Assembly: GCA_963775445.1 (NCBI GenBank)
Contig: CAVZIT010000008.1
Coordinates: 124,001 to 188,000, forward strand
Source: Dokdonella_A sp963775445
GTDB lineage: Bacteria; Pseudomonadota; Gammaproteobacteria; Xanthomonadales; Rhodanobacteraceae
Direction of reading: 5' to 3'
Length of the DNA stretch: 64,000 bases
The notes below the pieces were generated by a model. The model did no database searches. It worked only from the letters and a program-made list of their open reading frames with translations, and was not told the DNA's origin. Both the position numbers and the translations under genes were made by a program. Each line of letters opens with the position of its first letter. Within the stretch, counting starts at the first letter, position 1. Below are positions 56,158 to 64,000 of this stretch, piece after piece.

Positions 56158-58605
56158 ATGTTCGACCGATTGATCCGCAATATCCGCCATGGCGTGCGCA
56201 ACCTCGCTGCGCGACCGGGCTTCACGATGACGGCCGTGCTCACGCTCGCCATGGGCATCGGCGCGAGCACAACCTTGTTCAGTGTGATCAACACGCTGCT
56301 GCTTTCGCCGGTACGTGGTATCGGGGCGCCGCAGGATCTCGTTGAACTGGGCGGCACGCACGATGGGCATGGATTCCAGACGTTTTCGTATCCGGATTTC
56401 GAGGACTTCTCGGCCCGCGCGAAATCGTTCGCCGCCCTCTTCGCCTATCGACTCGAAGCGCTCAACGTCGGAACCGCCGGGCTGCCACAACGAGCGATGG
56501 GTCTCCTCGTGAGCGGCAACTATTTCGATGCGCTCGAGGTGCCTGCGTGGCGCGGGCGCCTGCTCGGGACGAACGACGCGCGAGCTGGTTCGCCACCGGT
56601 GGCCGTTGCGACCTATGCCGCGTGGCAAAAGTATTTCAATGGCGATGCGGCGGTCATCGGCAAGAGCGTCTCGATCAACGGCCATGCGTTTACGCTGGTC
56701 GGCGTCGCGCCGCGCGAATTTCGCGGCACGATCGCGCTGATCTCGCCGGAATTCTACATACCGGTCACACAGCGCCCGCTGCTGTTGCCGTCTTCGAGGC
56801 GTCTGCTCGATCAACGCGGATCGTCATGGTTGACGGTCGGCGCGCGACTCGCACCCGGCACCACGCCGGCCGTTGCGCAGACACAGCTTGCGGGCATTTC
56901 GAGCCAACTCGCAATCGAGTACCCGCCGCCGCCACGCGAGGACGACGCGCGCAATGGTGTCACGGTCACTCCGCTGCGCGGCGTACCGGGCGAGATGCGC
57001 GGCGGCCTCATGGCGTTTTCCGGCCTGTTGTTCGCGCTGATTTCGCTGATTCTGCTGGTTGCCTGCGTCAACGTCGCCTCGATGCTGCTCGCGCGAGGCG
57101 AGAGCCGCCGGCACGACATCGCGGTGCGCTTTGCGCTCGGCGCGAGCCGGCGGCACGTGCTCGCGCAATTGCTCACCGAAGCTGCGCTGCTGTCGTTCGC
57201 GGCCGGCGCAACTGGAATCCTGCTCAGTATCTGGACATGCCGGCTGCTCGCGCATGTGCACCTGCCGACCCCGGTGCCGATCGCCATCGACATACCCGTC
57301 AGTGCGAATGCAATGGGGTTCGCGCTGGCCTGCAGTGCGATCACCGCACTGGTGTTCGGATTGCTGCCGGCGCTGCGTGCCTCGCGCCGCACACCAAAGG
57401 CCGGCAATGCGCTGGTGGGGCGGCAGATTACCGCCGGACGCTCGCGACTCGCTGGCGCCCTGGTCGTCGCCCAAGTCGCATTCACGATGGTGTTGCTGGT
57501 CAGCGGCGGCCTGTTCGCGCGTGCGCTGCAGCGCGCAGCCGCGATCGATCCAGGGTTCGACCCGCAGCAGGTGCTCGCAGCCGACTTCAACCTCGAGCCA
57601 AGTGGATACGACAAGACCAGACTACGGCAAGCGCAGCAGCAGCTGATCGAACAGGTGGGATCCATTCCCGGCGTCCGTCGCGCCGCGCTGGCAGCGATGG
57701 TGCCGATGGACTTGAGTCACATGACCTTCGGCAGTTTTCGCGCGACCAAGGGCTCGGCGCAGCCGCTGACGCCCGATGTGAATGTGGTATCCCCGGACTT
57801 CTTCGCAACGCTCGGGATCCGCATGCAGGGCCGTGCCTTCGACAGCCACGACGTGCAGGCCAGCGCCCGGGTATGCGTCGTCAACACGACGCTCGCGCAC
57901 GAACTCGCACCCGATGGCGATGTGCTCGGGCGCAGTTTTCCGTTCGATTCGGATAACGATGCGCTCACATTGACCGTCGTCGGGGTCGTGCCGGACGGCA
58001 AATACGCGTCGCTGGGTGAAAGCACGCAGCCATTCATGTTCCTGCCGCTGGCTCAATGGCCGAGCGCGCAGACCTCGCTGATCGTCGCGACGACGCTGCC
58101 GGCCGGCGCGTTTGCAACGCAACTACGCGGTGCGCTTCGCGCAGTCGATCCGTTGCTGCCGGCGAGCCAGGTGCGGCCGATGACCGATGTGCTGTCATTG
58201 TCCCTGCTGCCGCAGCGCATTGCGGGCATGGTCTCGATCGCGCTCGGCGTGATCGGGCTCCTGCTCGTGGCGATCGGTCTGTATGGTCTCATCGCGATGT
58301 ATGTCGCACGACGCACGCGCGAGTTCGGCGTGCGCATCGCGCTCGGCGCAAGTCCGCGGCGCGTGCGCGGCGATGTCATGCGTCGCGGGACGCGCCTGTT
58401 GGTCATTGGTCTCCTCGTCGGCACAGCCCTGTCGACCGGCTGCGCGATGCTGATTTCGAGTCTGCTGTTCGGGACGAGCCTCGCCGACGGGTCGGTGTTT
58501 CTCATCGCCGCTGTCGTGCTCGCCGCGACGACGCTGATCGCCTGCTGGTTGCCGGCGCGGCGCGCAGCTGGAATCGCTCCGATCGAAGCACTGCGTTACG
58601 AATAA
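56158..58605 (+). CDS. ADOP/MacB-like ABC permease 4
   Basis: An 815-aa protein, MFDRLIRNIRHGVRNLAARP. It carries a shorter first periplasmic domain pattern (NTLLLSPVRGIGAPQDLVEL, SGNYFDALEVPAWRGRLLGT) that is more divergent and closer to the classic ADOP subgroup. The central core is ACVNVASMLLARGESRRHDI, and the C-terminal core begins AIGLYGLIAMYVARRTREFG. It ends PARRAAGIAPIEALRYE. Spacing from permease 3 is 20 bp. Confidence 0.92.
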   Translation: MFDRLIRNIRHGVRNLAARPGFTMTAVLTLAMGIGASTTLFSVINTLLLSPVRGIGAPQDLVELGGTHDGHGFQTFSYPDFEDFSARAKSFAALFAYRLEALNVGTAGLPQRAMGLLVSGNYFDALEVPAWRGRLLGTNDARAGSPPVAVATYAAWQKYFNGDAAVIGKSVSINGHAFTLVGVAPREFRGTIALISPEFYIPVTQRPLLLPSSRRLLDQRGSSWLTVGARLAPGTTPAVAQTQLAGISSQLAIEYPPPPREDDARNGVTVTPLRGVPGEMRGGLMAFSGLLFALISLILLVACVNVASMLLARGESRRHDIAVRFALGASRRHVLAQLLTEAALLSFAAGATGILLSIWTCRLLAHVHLPTPVPIAIDIPVSANAMGFALACSAITALVFGLLPALRASRRTPKAGNALVGRQITAGRSRLAGALVVAQVAFTMVLLVSGGLFARALQRAAAIDPGFDPQQVLAADFNLEPSGYDKTRLRQAQQQLIEQVGSIPGVRRAALAAMVPMDLSHMTFGSFRATKGSAQPLTPDVNVVSPDFFATLGIRMQGRAFDSHDVQASARVCVVNTTLAHELAPDGDVLGRSFPFDSDNDALTLTVVGVVPDGKYASLGESTQPFMFLPLAQWPSAQTSLIVATTLPAGAFATQLRGALRAVDPLLPASQVRPMTDVLSLSLLPQRIAGMVSIALGVIGLLLVAIGLYGLIAMYVARRTREFGVRIALGASPRRVRGDVMRRGTRLLVIGLLVGTALSTGCAMLISSLLFGTSLADGSVFLIAAVVLAATTLIACWLPARRAAGIAPIEALRYE

Positions 58606-58630
58606 CCTGCAGATCTCGAACATTCCGACC

Positions 58631-61054
58631 ATGCTGATTCGCCATCTGTCCGAAACCCTGCGCGCGATTTGCCGGCGTCCCGCTCCGGCCATCGCGGCGA
58701 TCGTCGTGTTGACGCTCGCACTGGCGTTGTTCACTGCGATAACGAGCGTATTGCAGGCGTTTCTGTTCCGGCCGTCCATGGTGCACGACATCGACCGTGT
58801 CGTGCGCGTGCGCGAACGCATCAGCACCGGCGCCGAACTCGCGACACTCAATGTGTCGCCCCAGATGTACGACGCGTGGCGCCGCGGGCAATCGGTGTTC
58901 ACCGACATGGCGGCGGCGACCTCGCGTGAAGTGAGCATCCGTGATGGCTCAACCGACGCCTTGTCCGCCGGGATCGTGACAGCAAATTTCTTTGCCGTCC
59001 TCGGCGTCACGCCGCAAATCGGCCGCGATTTCGCACGCGGCGAAGACGTGAGTGGACACGACGACGTCGTCCTGCTCAGCGATGCGACCTGGCATGCCCG
59101 CTACGGCGCCGATCCGAAGGTGATCGGCCGCCAGGTGCGCATCGACGGTCGACCGCACACCGTCATCGGTGTCATGCCGCCGAACCTTTCTCATCCTTAC
59201 GGCGCCGATGTGTGGCTGCCGATGCGCTGGGACGAGGTCGTGCGCGAAGTCCACGGCCACTATCTGTACGTGCCGGCGAGATTGCGCGAGGGTGTCGATG
59301 TCGCGACGGCGCAATCCAGACTCAGCATGCTGACCGCCGCGTTGCATAAGGCCCAACCCGAACTCGGCCAAGCCGACGCAGCGAAGCTGGCGCCGATTCG
59401 CGAAGAAGCGCTCGGCAACCTGCGACCGATCTTGTGGCTCCTGTTCGCCTGCGCTGCATTCGTGCTGCTCGTCGCGACCCTCAACACGGCGACGCTGTTC
59501 TACGCAAAGCGTGTCGCGGACGAGCGCGCGACCATGCTGCACATCGCACTCGGCGCCACGCGCACTGCGCTGTTCTGGCGCGCGTTCGTGCGCAGCGGCT
59601 TCGTGATCGGCGTTTCGACCGTGCTCGCGCTCGGCATCGCGCCGTGGATCTACACGCGACTTCCCGGCTTGAGCGGTGACTCGTCGATCAAGGAATTCGA
59701 CAGCATCGCGCGGCTGGACCCGCCGACGCTGGCCTGGATCGTCGGCATTGCGATCGCGACCGCGCTGGCATTGGCAGTGATCGATACACGCCGGTCGATG
59801 CGCGTCACGTTCGCACACGGTTCCGCGGCTCGCGGCGCGACGATCGGCCGCTCCGCGCGCTCGCGATTGTGGATCGCGACGGTTGCACAGTGCGCGCTCT
59901 CGTTCAGCGTCGCCGCGGCGAGCCTGCTCGTGACGTTCTCGTACCAGCATCTGATCAGCGCGAACCGCGGTTTCAACGGCAACCATCTCGTCGTGGCCGA
60001 CATTTCCTTTCCGACTTCGCGCTATGCGAACGTCGATGCCCGCAATGCGTTGCTCGGGCGGCTGCTCGAATCGCTGCGTGCGCTGCCAGGCGTGCAGGCC
60101 GCCAGTGCGTCGACGGTCACACCCGACTACCGCGGCGACTGGGCGGCCTCGTTCGTGATTCCCGGGCGCGCACCGCTGCCCGATCCGGGTTACGAAGCAA
60201 CCAATCATCGCCTCGTCGCACCCGATTACTTCTCGACCATGGGCATACCGCTGCTTGCGGGTCGCGATTTCGACGCTGCCGATCCCGCGCGCGATCTCGA
60301 CGCAATCGTCGTGTCACGCAGCTTTGCCGAACATGCATGGCCCAACGAAAGCGCGATCGGCAAAAGGGTGAACCGGCTAGACTCGCGCAAGCGCGTCACC
60401 GCAACCCTGCACGTCATCGGCGTGGCCGGCGACGTCGTCGAAACCGTGCGCGAACCCTACGCCCCGGCGCGGCGCAGCTGGTACCTGTCCACCGCGGCGG
60501 GCAGCAATTACGACTATGCGGCCATTTCGGTCGTCGTGCGCGGCTCCAATGCGGGTCAGATCGCCACTGGCATGCGCCGCACGATGATGCAGCTCGATCC
60601 TGAACTGGCCTGGTCCCACTTGGCGCCCATGCGGCAGCGGCTGGCCGAATCGCTCGATCGCGAGCAATTGAGCAGCTTCCTGTTCCTGCTGTTCGCGACG
60701 TGCTCGATCGCCATCGCACTCGGCGGCCTGTACGGTGCGCTGGCCTTCGCAGTCGAGACCGACCGCCGCGAATTCGGCATCAAGCTTGCGCTCGGCGCGC
60801 AGCCTCGCCAGGTGTTCGGCGGCGTGCTCGTGCGATCACTGCGGCTCGCGACGAGTGGAGTGGCGCTGGGCCTTGCGCTGACATTGCCGCTGATCTCACT
60901 TGTCGGCGCCTACGTCTATGGCGCGTCGTTGCGCGATGCCTGGTCGCTGCTGCCGTTGGCAGCGATGGTGCTGACGCTTGCGTTCCTCACGGGACTGGTT
61001 CCGGCGCGGCGCGCAGCGCGCGTGGCGCCGGTCGAAGCACTGCGTTGCGAATGA
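58631..61054 (+). CDS. ADOP/MacB-like ABC permease 5
   Basis: An 807-aa protein, MLIRHLSETLRAICRRPAPA. N-terminal helix IVVLTLALALFTAITSVLQA; first periplasmic domain with VTANFFAVLGVTPQIGRDFA; central core LVATLNTATLFYAKRVADER. It is the most divergent of the series: the usual CAN-xANLLL sequence is ATLNTATLFY, and the C-terminus ends ARRAARVAPVEALRCE instead of ALRYE. 25 bp follow permease 4. Confidence 0.92.
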   Translation: MLIRHLSETLRAICRRPAPAIAAIVVLTLALALFTAITSVLQAFLFRPSMVHDIDRVVRVRERISTGAELATLNVSPQMYDAWRRGQSVFTDMAAATSREVSIRDGSTDALSAGIVTANFFAVLGVTPQIGRDFARGEDVSGHDDVVLLSDATWHARYGADPKVIGRQVRIDGRPHTVIGVMPPNLSHPYGADVWLPMRWDEVVREVHGHYLYVPARLREGVDVATAQSRLSMLTAALHKAQPELGQADAAKLAPIREEALGNLRPILWLLFACAAFVLLVATLNTATLFYAKRVADERATMLHIALGATRTALFWRAFVRSGFVIGVSTVLALGIAPWIYTRLPGLSGDSSIKEFDSIARLDPPTLAWIVGIAIATALALAVIDTRRSMRVTFAHGSAARGATIGRSARSRLWIATVAQCALSFSVAAASLLVTFSYQHLISANRGFNGNHLVVADISFPTSRYANVDARNALLGRLLESLRALPGVQAASASTVTPDYRGDWAASFVIPGRAPLPDPGYEATNHRLVAPDYFSTMGIPLLAGRDFDAADPARDLDAIVVSRSFAEHAWPNESAIGKRVNRLDSRKRVTATLHVIGVAGDVVETVREPYAPARRSWYLSTAAGSNYDYAAISVVVRGSNAGQIATGMRRTMMQLDPELAWSHLAPMRQRLAESLDREQLSSFLFLLFATCSIAIALGGLYGALAFAVETDRREFGIKLALGAQPRQVFGGVLVRSLRLATSGVALGLALTLPLISLVGAYVYGASLRDAWSLLPLAAMVLTLAFLTGLVPARRAARVAPVEALRCE

Positions 61055-61088
61055 TGTCCACGGTGGCCCGGCTGAAGAGGAGTGCAGC

Positions 61089-63539
61089 ATGTTCGACCAA
61101 TTGATCCAGGACGTTCGCTATGGCCTTCGCGCACTCGCCGCGCGACCCGGCTTTGCCGCAGCGGCGATCGTGACGCTCGCACTCGGCATCGGCGCGAATG
61201 CGGCGATCTTCAACGTGATCGATGCGCTGCTGCTGCGGCCGTTGCCGTATCCGCACGGCGACCGACTCGTGACTATCGACGATCTCTACCCGAAGGTTGG
61301 CGAAGAACAGGGCGGCAGCACGATTCCCGACTATCTCGATCAGCGCGCGCAGGCCCCGGCCCTCGCGGATTCGGCGATCTTCCAGCTCGCGAGTTTCAAC
61401 CTGTCGGCCAATGGCAACGTTGAGCGGCTGCGCGGGATGCGTTCGACCGCATCGTTGTTCCCGACGCTCGGCGTGCACGCCGCGCTCGGACGCGTGTTCA
61501 CCGAAGACGAGGCCGTCCCGGGTCGCGACCATGTCGCGGTGTTGAGTTACGACACCTGGCAGAACCGCTTTGCGGCGGACCCTGCGATCGTCGGTCGCGA
61601 CGTGCGTCTGGGCGATGCGCCGTACCGCATCGTCGGAGTCATGCCGCGCGGATTCTTCTTCCCCGATCGCGCCGTGAAGATCTGGGCCCCGTACTCGATC
61701 CGGCCGGAGCAGCGCACCGACGCCGAACGCGGGCGGTCGGACGTCGAAGCGATCGGTCGATTGAAAGCGGGATCGAGCATCGCCGAACTCGATACCGAAC
61801 TCGATACCATCGTCGCGCGCAACGCGGCGCGTTCCACCGATCTGCGCAACAACTATGCGTCCACCGGCTTCAAGATCCGCGCGCGCGAGTTGCGCCGGCA
61901 TCTTTTCGGTGGTCTCGGTTCGGCGTTATGGCTGTTGCAGGCGATGGTTGCCGTGGTCCTGCTCATCGCCGGGGCGAATGTGGTGAACCTGCTGCTGGCG
62001 CGATTCAATGCGCGTCGACGCGATTTCGCGCTGCGCTCGGCACTCGGTGCCGACCGGCGGCGGCTGGTGCGACAGATCGTCATCGAAACGTCGTTGCTCG
62101 CGATCGGCGGCGGCGTGCTCGGCGCAGTCGTGGCACGCGCCTGCGTGCCGTTGATTCGAGCGTTCGGTCTCGGCGCGACGCTCGATGCCTATGGACCCGA
62201 TCTGGGCCTTGGATGGGTGCAGTCGGGCCTCGTACTCGCGCTCGCGTTGCTGGTCGGTCTTGCGCTCGGCGGCGCCACAGCGTTGTCGCTGCGACGTGCG
62301 CGCGCGCCGGACTTGCTGCGCGCCGGCGGCGCAGCGGGTTCGGGCGGGCGCGACACCAGTCGGGCGCGCGATGCGCTGGTCGTCGGCCAGTTCGCGCTGA
62401 CGCTGATGTTGCTGGTCGCCTCGGGGCTGCTGCTCAAGAGTTTCCAGCGCCTGCTCGCGACCGATCCGGGATTCGCTTCGCAGCATCTCCTGACTGCGCG
62501 TATCGACCTGCCCGAGTCGAACTACGCCGACGATGCGGCCGTCGCGGCATACGATTCCCGCCTGCTCGCGAAAGTTCGTGAAGCGCCGGGTGTCGATGAA
62601 GCCGCCTATACCTCCAGCCTTCCGTTCGACGGCCACCTCGGCACCAGCGGGTTTTCCGCCGAAGGCTACTCCGGAGCGGATGCGAATGCGCTCGAAGCCG
62701 AACGCCAGAGTGTCGACGAAGCCTATTTCTCGACGCTCGACGTTCCGCTTGTCGAGGGCCGCACGTTCACGGCGGCCGATACGGCGACATCGACGCCGGT
62801 CGTCATCGTGGACGAGACGCTGGCCCGGCACGTCTGGCCGGGCAGGAGCGCGATCGGCCACCGCATCACGCTCGACAGCGACCATCCGGACGCCAAATGG
62901 ATGACCGTGGTCGGCGTCGTGCGGCCGGTCCATCAGAACGATCTGGCCGAACCGACCGACCGGGGTGCGCTTTACTGGCCGTATCGCCAACATCCGGCTC
63001 GCTTCGGCGAACTGGTGATCAAGTCCTCGTTGCCCGCGGCCGCGTTGACACCCGCATTGCGTTCCGCGGCGCTTGCGGTCGATCCGCAGTTGCCGCTATT
63101 CGACATCCAGACACTCGATGAGCGCATCGCACGCTCGCTCGATCATCGGCGCGCGCCGATGCTGATGCTGGCATTGTTCGCGTCGCTGGCGCTGCTGCTC
63201 GCCGCGATCGGCGTCTATGGCGTGCTCGCGTTCGGCATCGCGCAACGCACGCGCGAATTCGGCGTGCGCATGGCGATCGGCGCGCAACGCGGGCGGATCC
63301 TTGGCCTCGTGCTGGGCTCCGGCCTGCGCCTGGTCGCGCTCGGCGCGGTGATCGGCTGCGCCGGTGCGTTCGCGGTCGGGCGCGCATTGCGCTCCCAGCT
63401 CTACGGGACCGGCAGTTTCGATCCTGTCGTGTTCGTGGGCGCCGTTGTGGTGCTCGCGATCGTCGCGCTTCTCGCCTGCTGGTTGCCCGCGCGTCGCGCA
63501 ACGCGCGTCGATCCGGTTGTCGCCCTGCACTACGAATGA
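61089..63539 (+). CDS. ADOP/MacB-like ABC permease 6
   Basis: An 816-aa protein, MFDQLIQDVRYGLRALAARP, close to permeases 2 and 3 in the N-terminal 130 residues (GSTIPDYLDQRAQAPALADS, NLSANGNVERLRGMRSTASL). The central core is LIAGANVVNLLLARFNARRR. The C-terminal core contains GIAQRTREFGVRMAIGAQRG and ends PARRATRVDPVVALHYE. GAGGAG lies six to eight bases before the ATG. 34 bp follow permease 5. Confidence 0.93.
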   Translation: MFDQLIQDVRYGLRALAARPGFAAAAIVTLALGIGANAAIFNVIDALLLRPLPYPHGDRLVTIDDLYPKVGEEQGGSTIPDYLDQRAQAPALADSAIFQLASFNLSANGNVERLRGMRSTASLFPTLGVHAALGRVFTEDEAVPGRDHVAVLSYDTWQNRFAADPAIVGRDVRLGDAPYRIVGVMPRGFFFPDRAVKIWAPYSIRPEQRTDAERGRSDVEAIGRLKAGSSIAELDTELDTIVARNAARSTDLRNNYASTGFKIRARELRRHLFGGLGSALWLLQAMVAVVLLIAGANVVNLLLARFNARRRDFALRSALGADRRRLVRQIVIETSLLAIGGGVLGAVVARACVPLIRAFGLGATLDAYGPDLGLGWVQSGLVLALALLVGLALGGATALSLRRARAPDLLRAGGAAGSGGRDTSRARDALVVGQFALTLMLLVASGLLLKSFQRLLATDPGFASQHLLTARIDLPESNYADDAAVAAYDSRLLAKVREAPGVDEAAYTSSLPFDGHLGTSGFSAEGYSGADANALEAERQSVDEAYFSTLDVPLVEGRTFTAADTATSTPVVIVDETLARHVWPGRSAIGHRITLDSDHPDAKWMTVVGVVRPVHQNDLAEPTDRGALYWPYRQHPARFGELVIKSSLPAAALTPALRSAALAVDPQLPLFDIQTLDERIARSLDHRRAPMLMLALFASLALLLAAIGVYGVLAFGIAQRTREFGVRMAIGAQRGRILGLVLGSGLRLVALGAVIGCAGAFAVGRALRSQLYGTGSFDPVVFVGAVVVLAIVALLACWLPARRATRVDPVVALHYE

Positions 63540-63629
63540 TGCCAGGTCGAGGACCCCGATGAGATCGGCAACAGAAAATCGGATGCTTCGTGATCTTCAT
63601 CCTGGCCTGCCAGCCCGGGGAAACCACGC

Positions 63630-64000
63630 ATGACGCTACTGATCCGCGAACTTCTGCAAAGCTGGCGCAATGCCCTGCGCCGGCCCGCATTTCTCACGCT
63701 CGCGACGGCGACGCTCGCGCTCGGCATCGGAGCAGCCGTCGCGGTGTTCGCCTTGATCGATGCGACGTTGCTCAAGGCGCCGCCGTATCCCGATCCCGAT
63801 CGACTGGCGGTGCTGAGCCAGGATGAAGACGCCGGCAACTGGGCGGCGTTGTCCCCTCAGCAATACCAGTTGCTGCGCAAGCTGCCGGGTGTCGAACACC
63901 TGGGTAGCAGATTCGTGCCGAAGGATGTCAATGTCGCGGGCGTCGGCAATCCGCAACTCGTCACGGCTTGGCCGGCCGACCAAGGACTGCTGCCGACCCT
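63630..64000 (+). CDS. ADOP/MacB-like ABC permease 7, cut by window edge
   Basis: The first 123 codons of a further permease: MTLLIRELLQSWRNALRRPA, membrane helix LATATLALGIGAAVAVFALI, and the start of the periplasmic domain (PPYPDPDRLAVLSQDEDAGN). No stop occurs before the edge. It is 90 bp from permease 6, the largest gap of the series; the gap holds no obvious terminator. The array therefore continues beyond the window. Confidence 0.88.
   Translation, partial: MTLLIRELLQSWRNALRRPAFLTLATATLALGIGAAVAVFALIDATLLKAPPYPDPDRLAVLSQDEDAGNWAALSPQQYQLLRKLPGVEHLGSRFVPKDVNVAGVGNPQLVTAWPADQGLLPT

Overview
The window is GC-rich chromosomal DNA from a Gram-negative gammaproteobacterium, most likely of the Xanthomonadales (Lysobacterales), possibly Rhodanobacteraceae. 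This is inferred from gene order and protein character; no search was run. Supporting orders are tig-clpP-clpX-lon-hupB-ppiD, mutS/cinA-recA-recX-alaS-csrA-tRNA-Ser, kdsB/lmwPTP/uvrC-pgsA-tRNA-Gly-tRNA-Cys, recC-recB-recD, and the rnhA/methyltransferase/gloB block. kdsB points to a Kdo-containing lipopolysaccharide.

Layout. 1-4041: rnhA (cut by the window edge) and a methyltransferase face away from gloB, an MltD-like transglycosylase lipoprotein and fabI. 4123-12959: a minus-strand protein quality-control block (trigger factor, ClpP, ClpX, Lon, HU, PpiD) with tRNA-Val; upstream of tig lie five tRNA genes (Leu, Lys, His, Arg, Pro). 13929-22866: recC-recB-recD, with recC carrying a one-base frameshift. 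23119-26492: a small accessory interval between tRNA-Arg(ACG) and tRNA-Ser(GCT). It holds a TPR/TolB-like membrane protein, decayed coding sequence, and a duplicated 5' half of tRNA-Ser beside a hairpin cluster. 26493-34982: csrA, alaS, recX, recA, pncC/cinA and divergent mutS; five consecutive hairpins lie between recA and cinA. 35046-42625: hslR, a frameshifted secreted esterase, three tRNAs (Leu, Cys, Gly), two small proteins, pgsA, uvrC, a tyrosine phosphatase, kdsB, and a GC-rich hairpin repeat array. 42626-45442: orn, sbcB and a DUF2461 protein.

45580 to the right edge is the most unusual part. A membrane-fusion (HlyD/MacA-like) protein and one MacB/LolD-type ATPase are followed on the same strand by at least seven full-length or edge-truncated permeases of about 805-820 aa and two decayed permease stubs, separated by 10-90 bp. 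The permeases have the duplicated MacB_PCD/FtsX architecture described for the ADOP family of Acidobacteria. One ATPase heads the whole series, which suggests interchangeable permeases sharing it, or a gene family growing and decaying by tandem duplication.

Two genes (recC and the esterase) are each broken by a single base in a short homopolymer. Both otherwise read cleanly, so sequencing error is a real alternative to true mutation.
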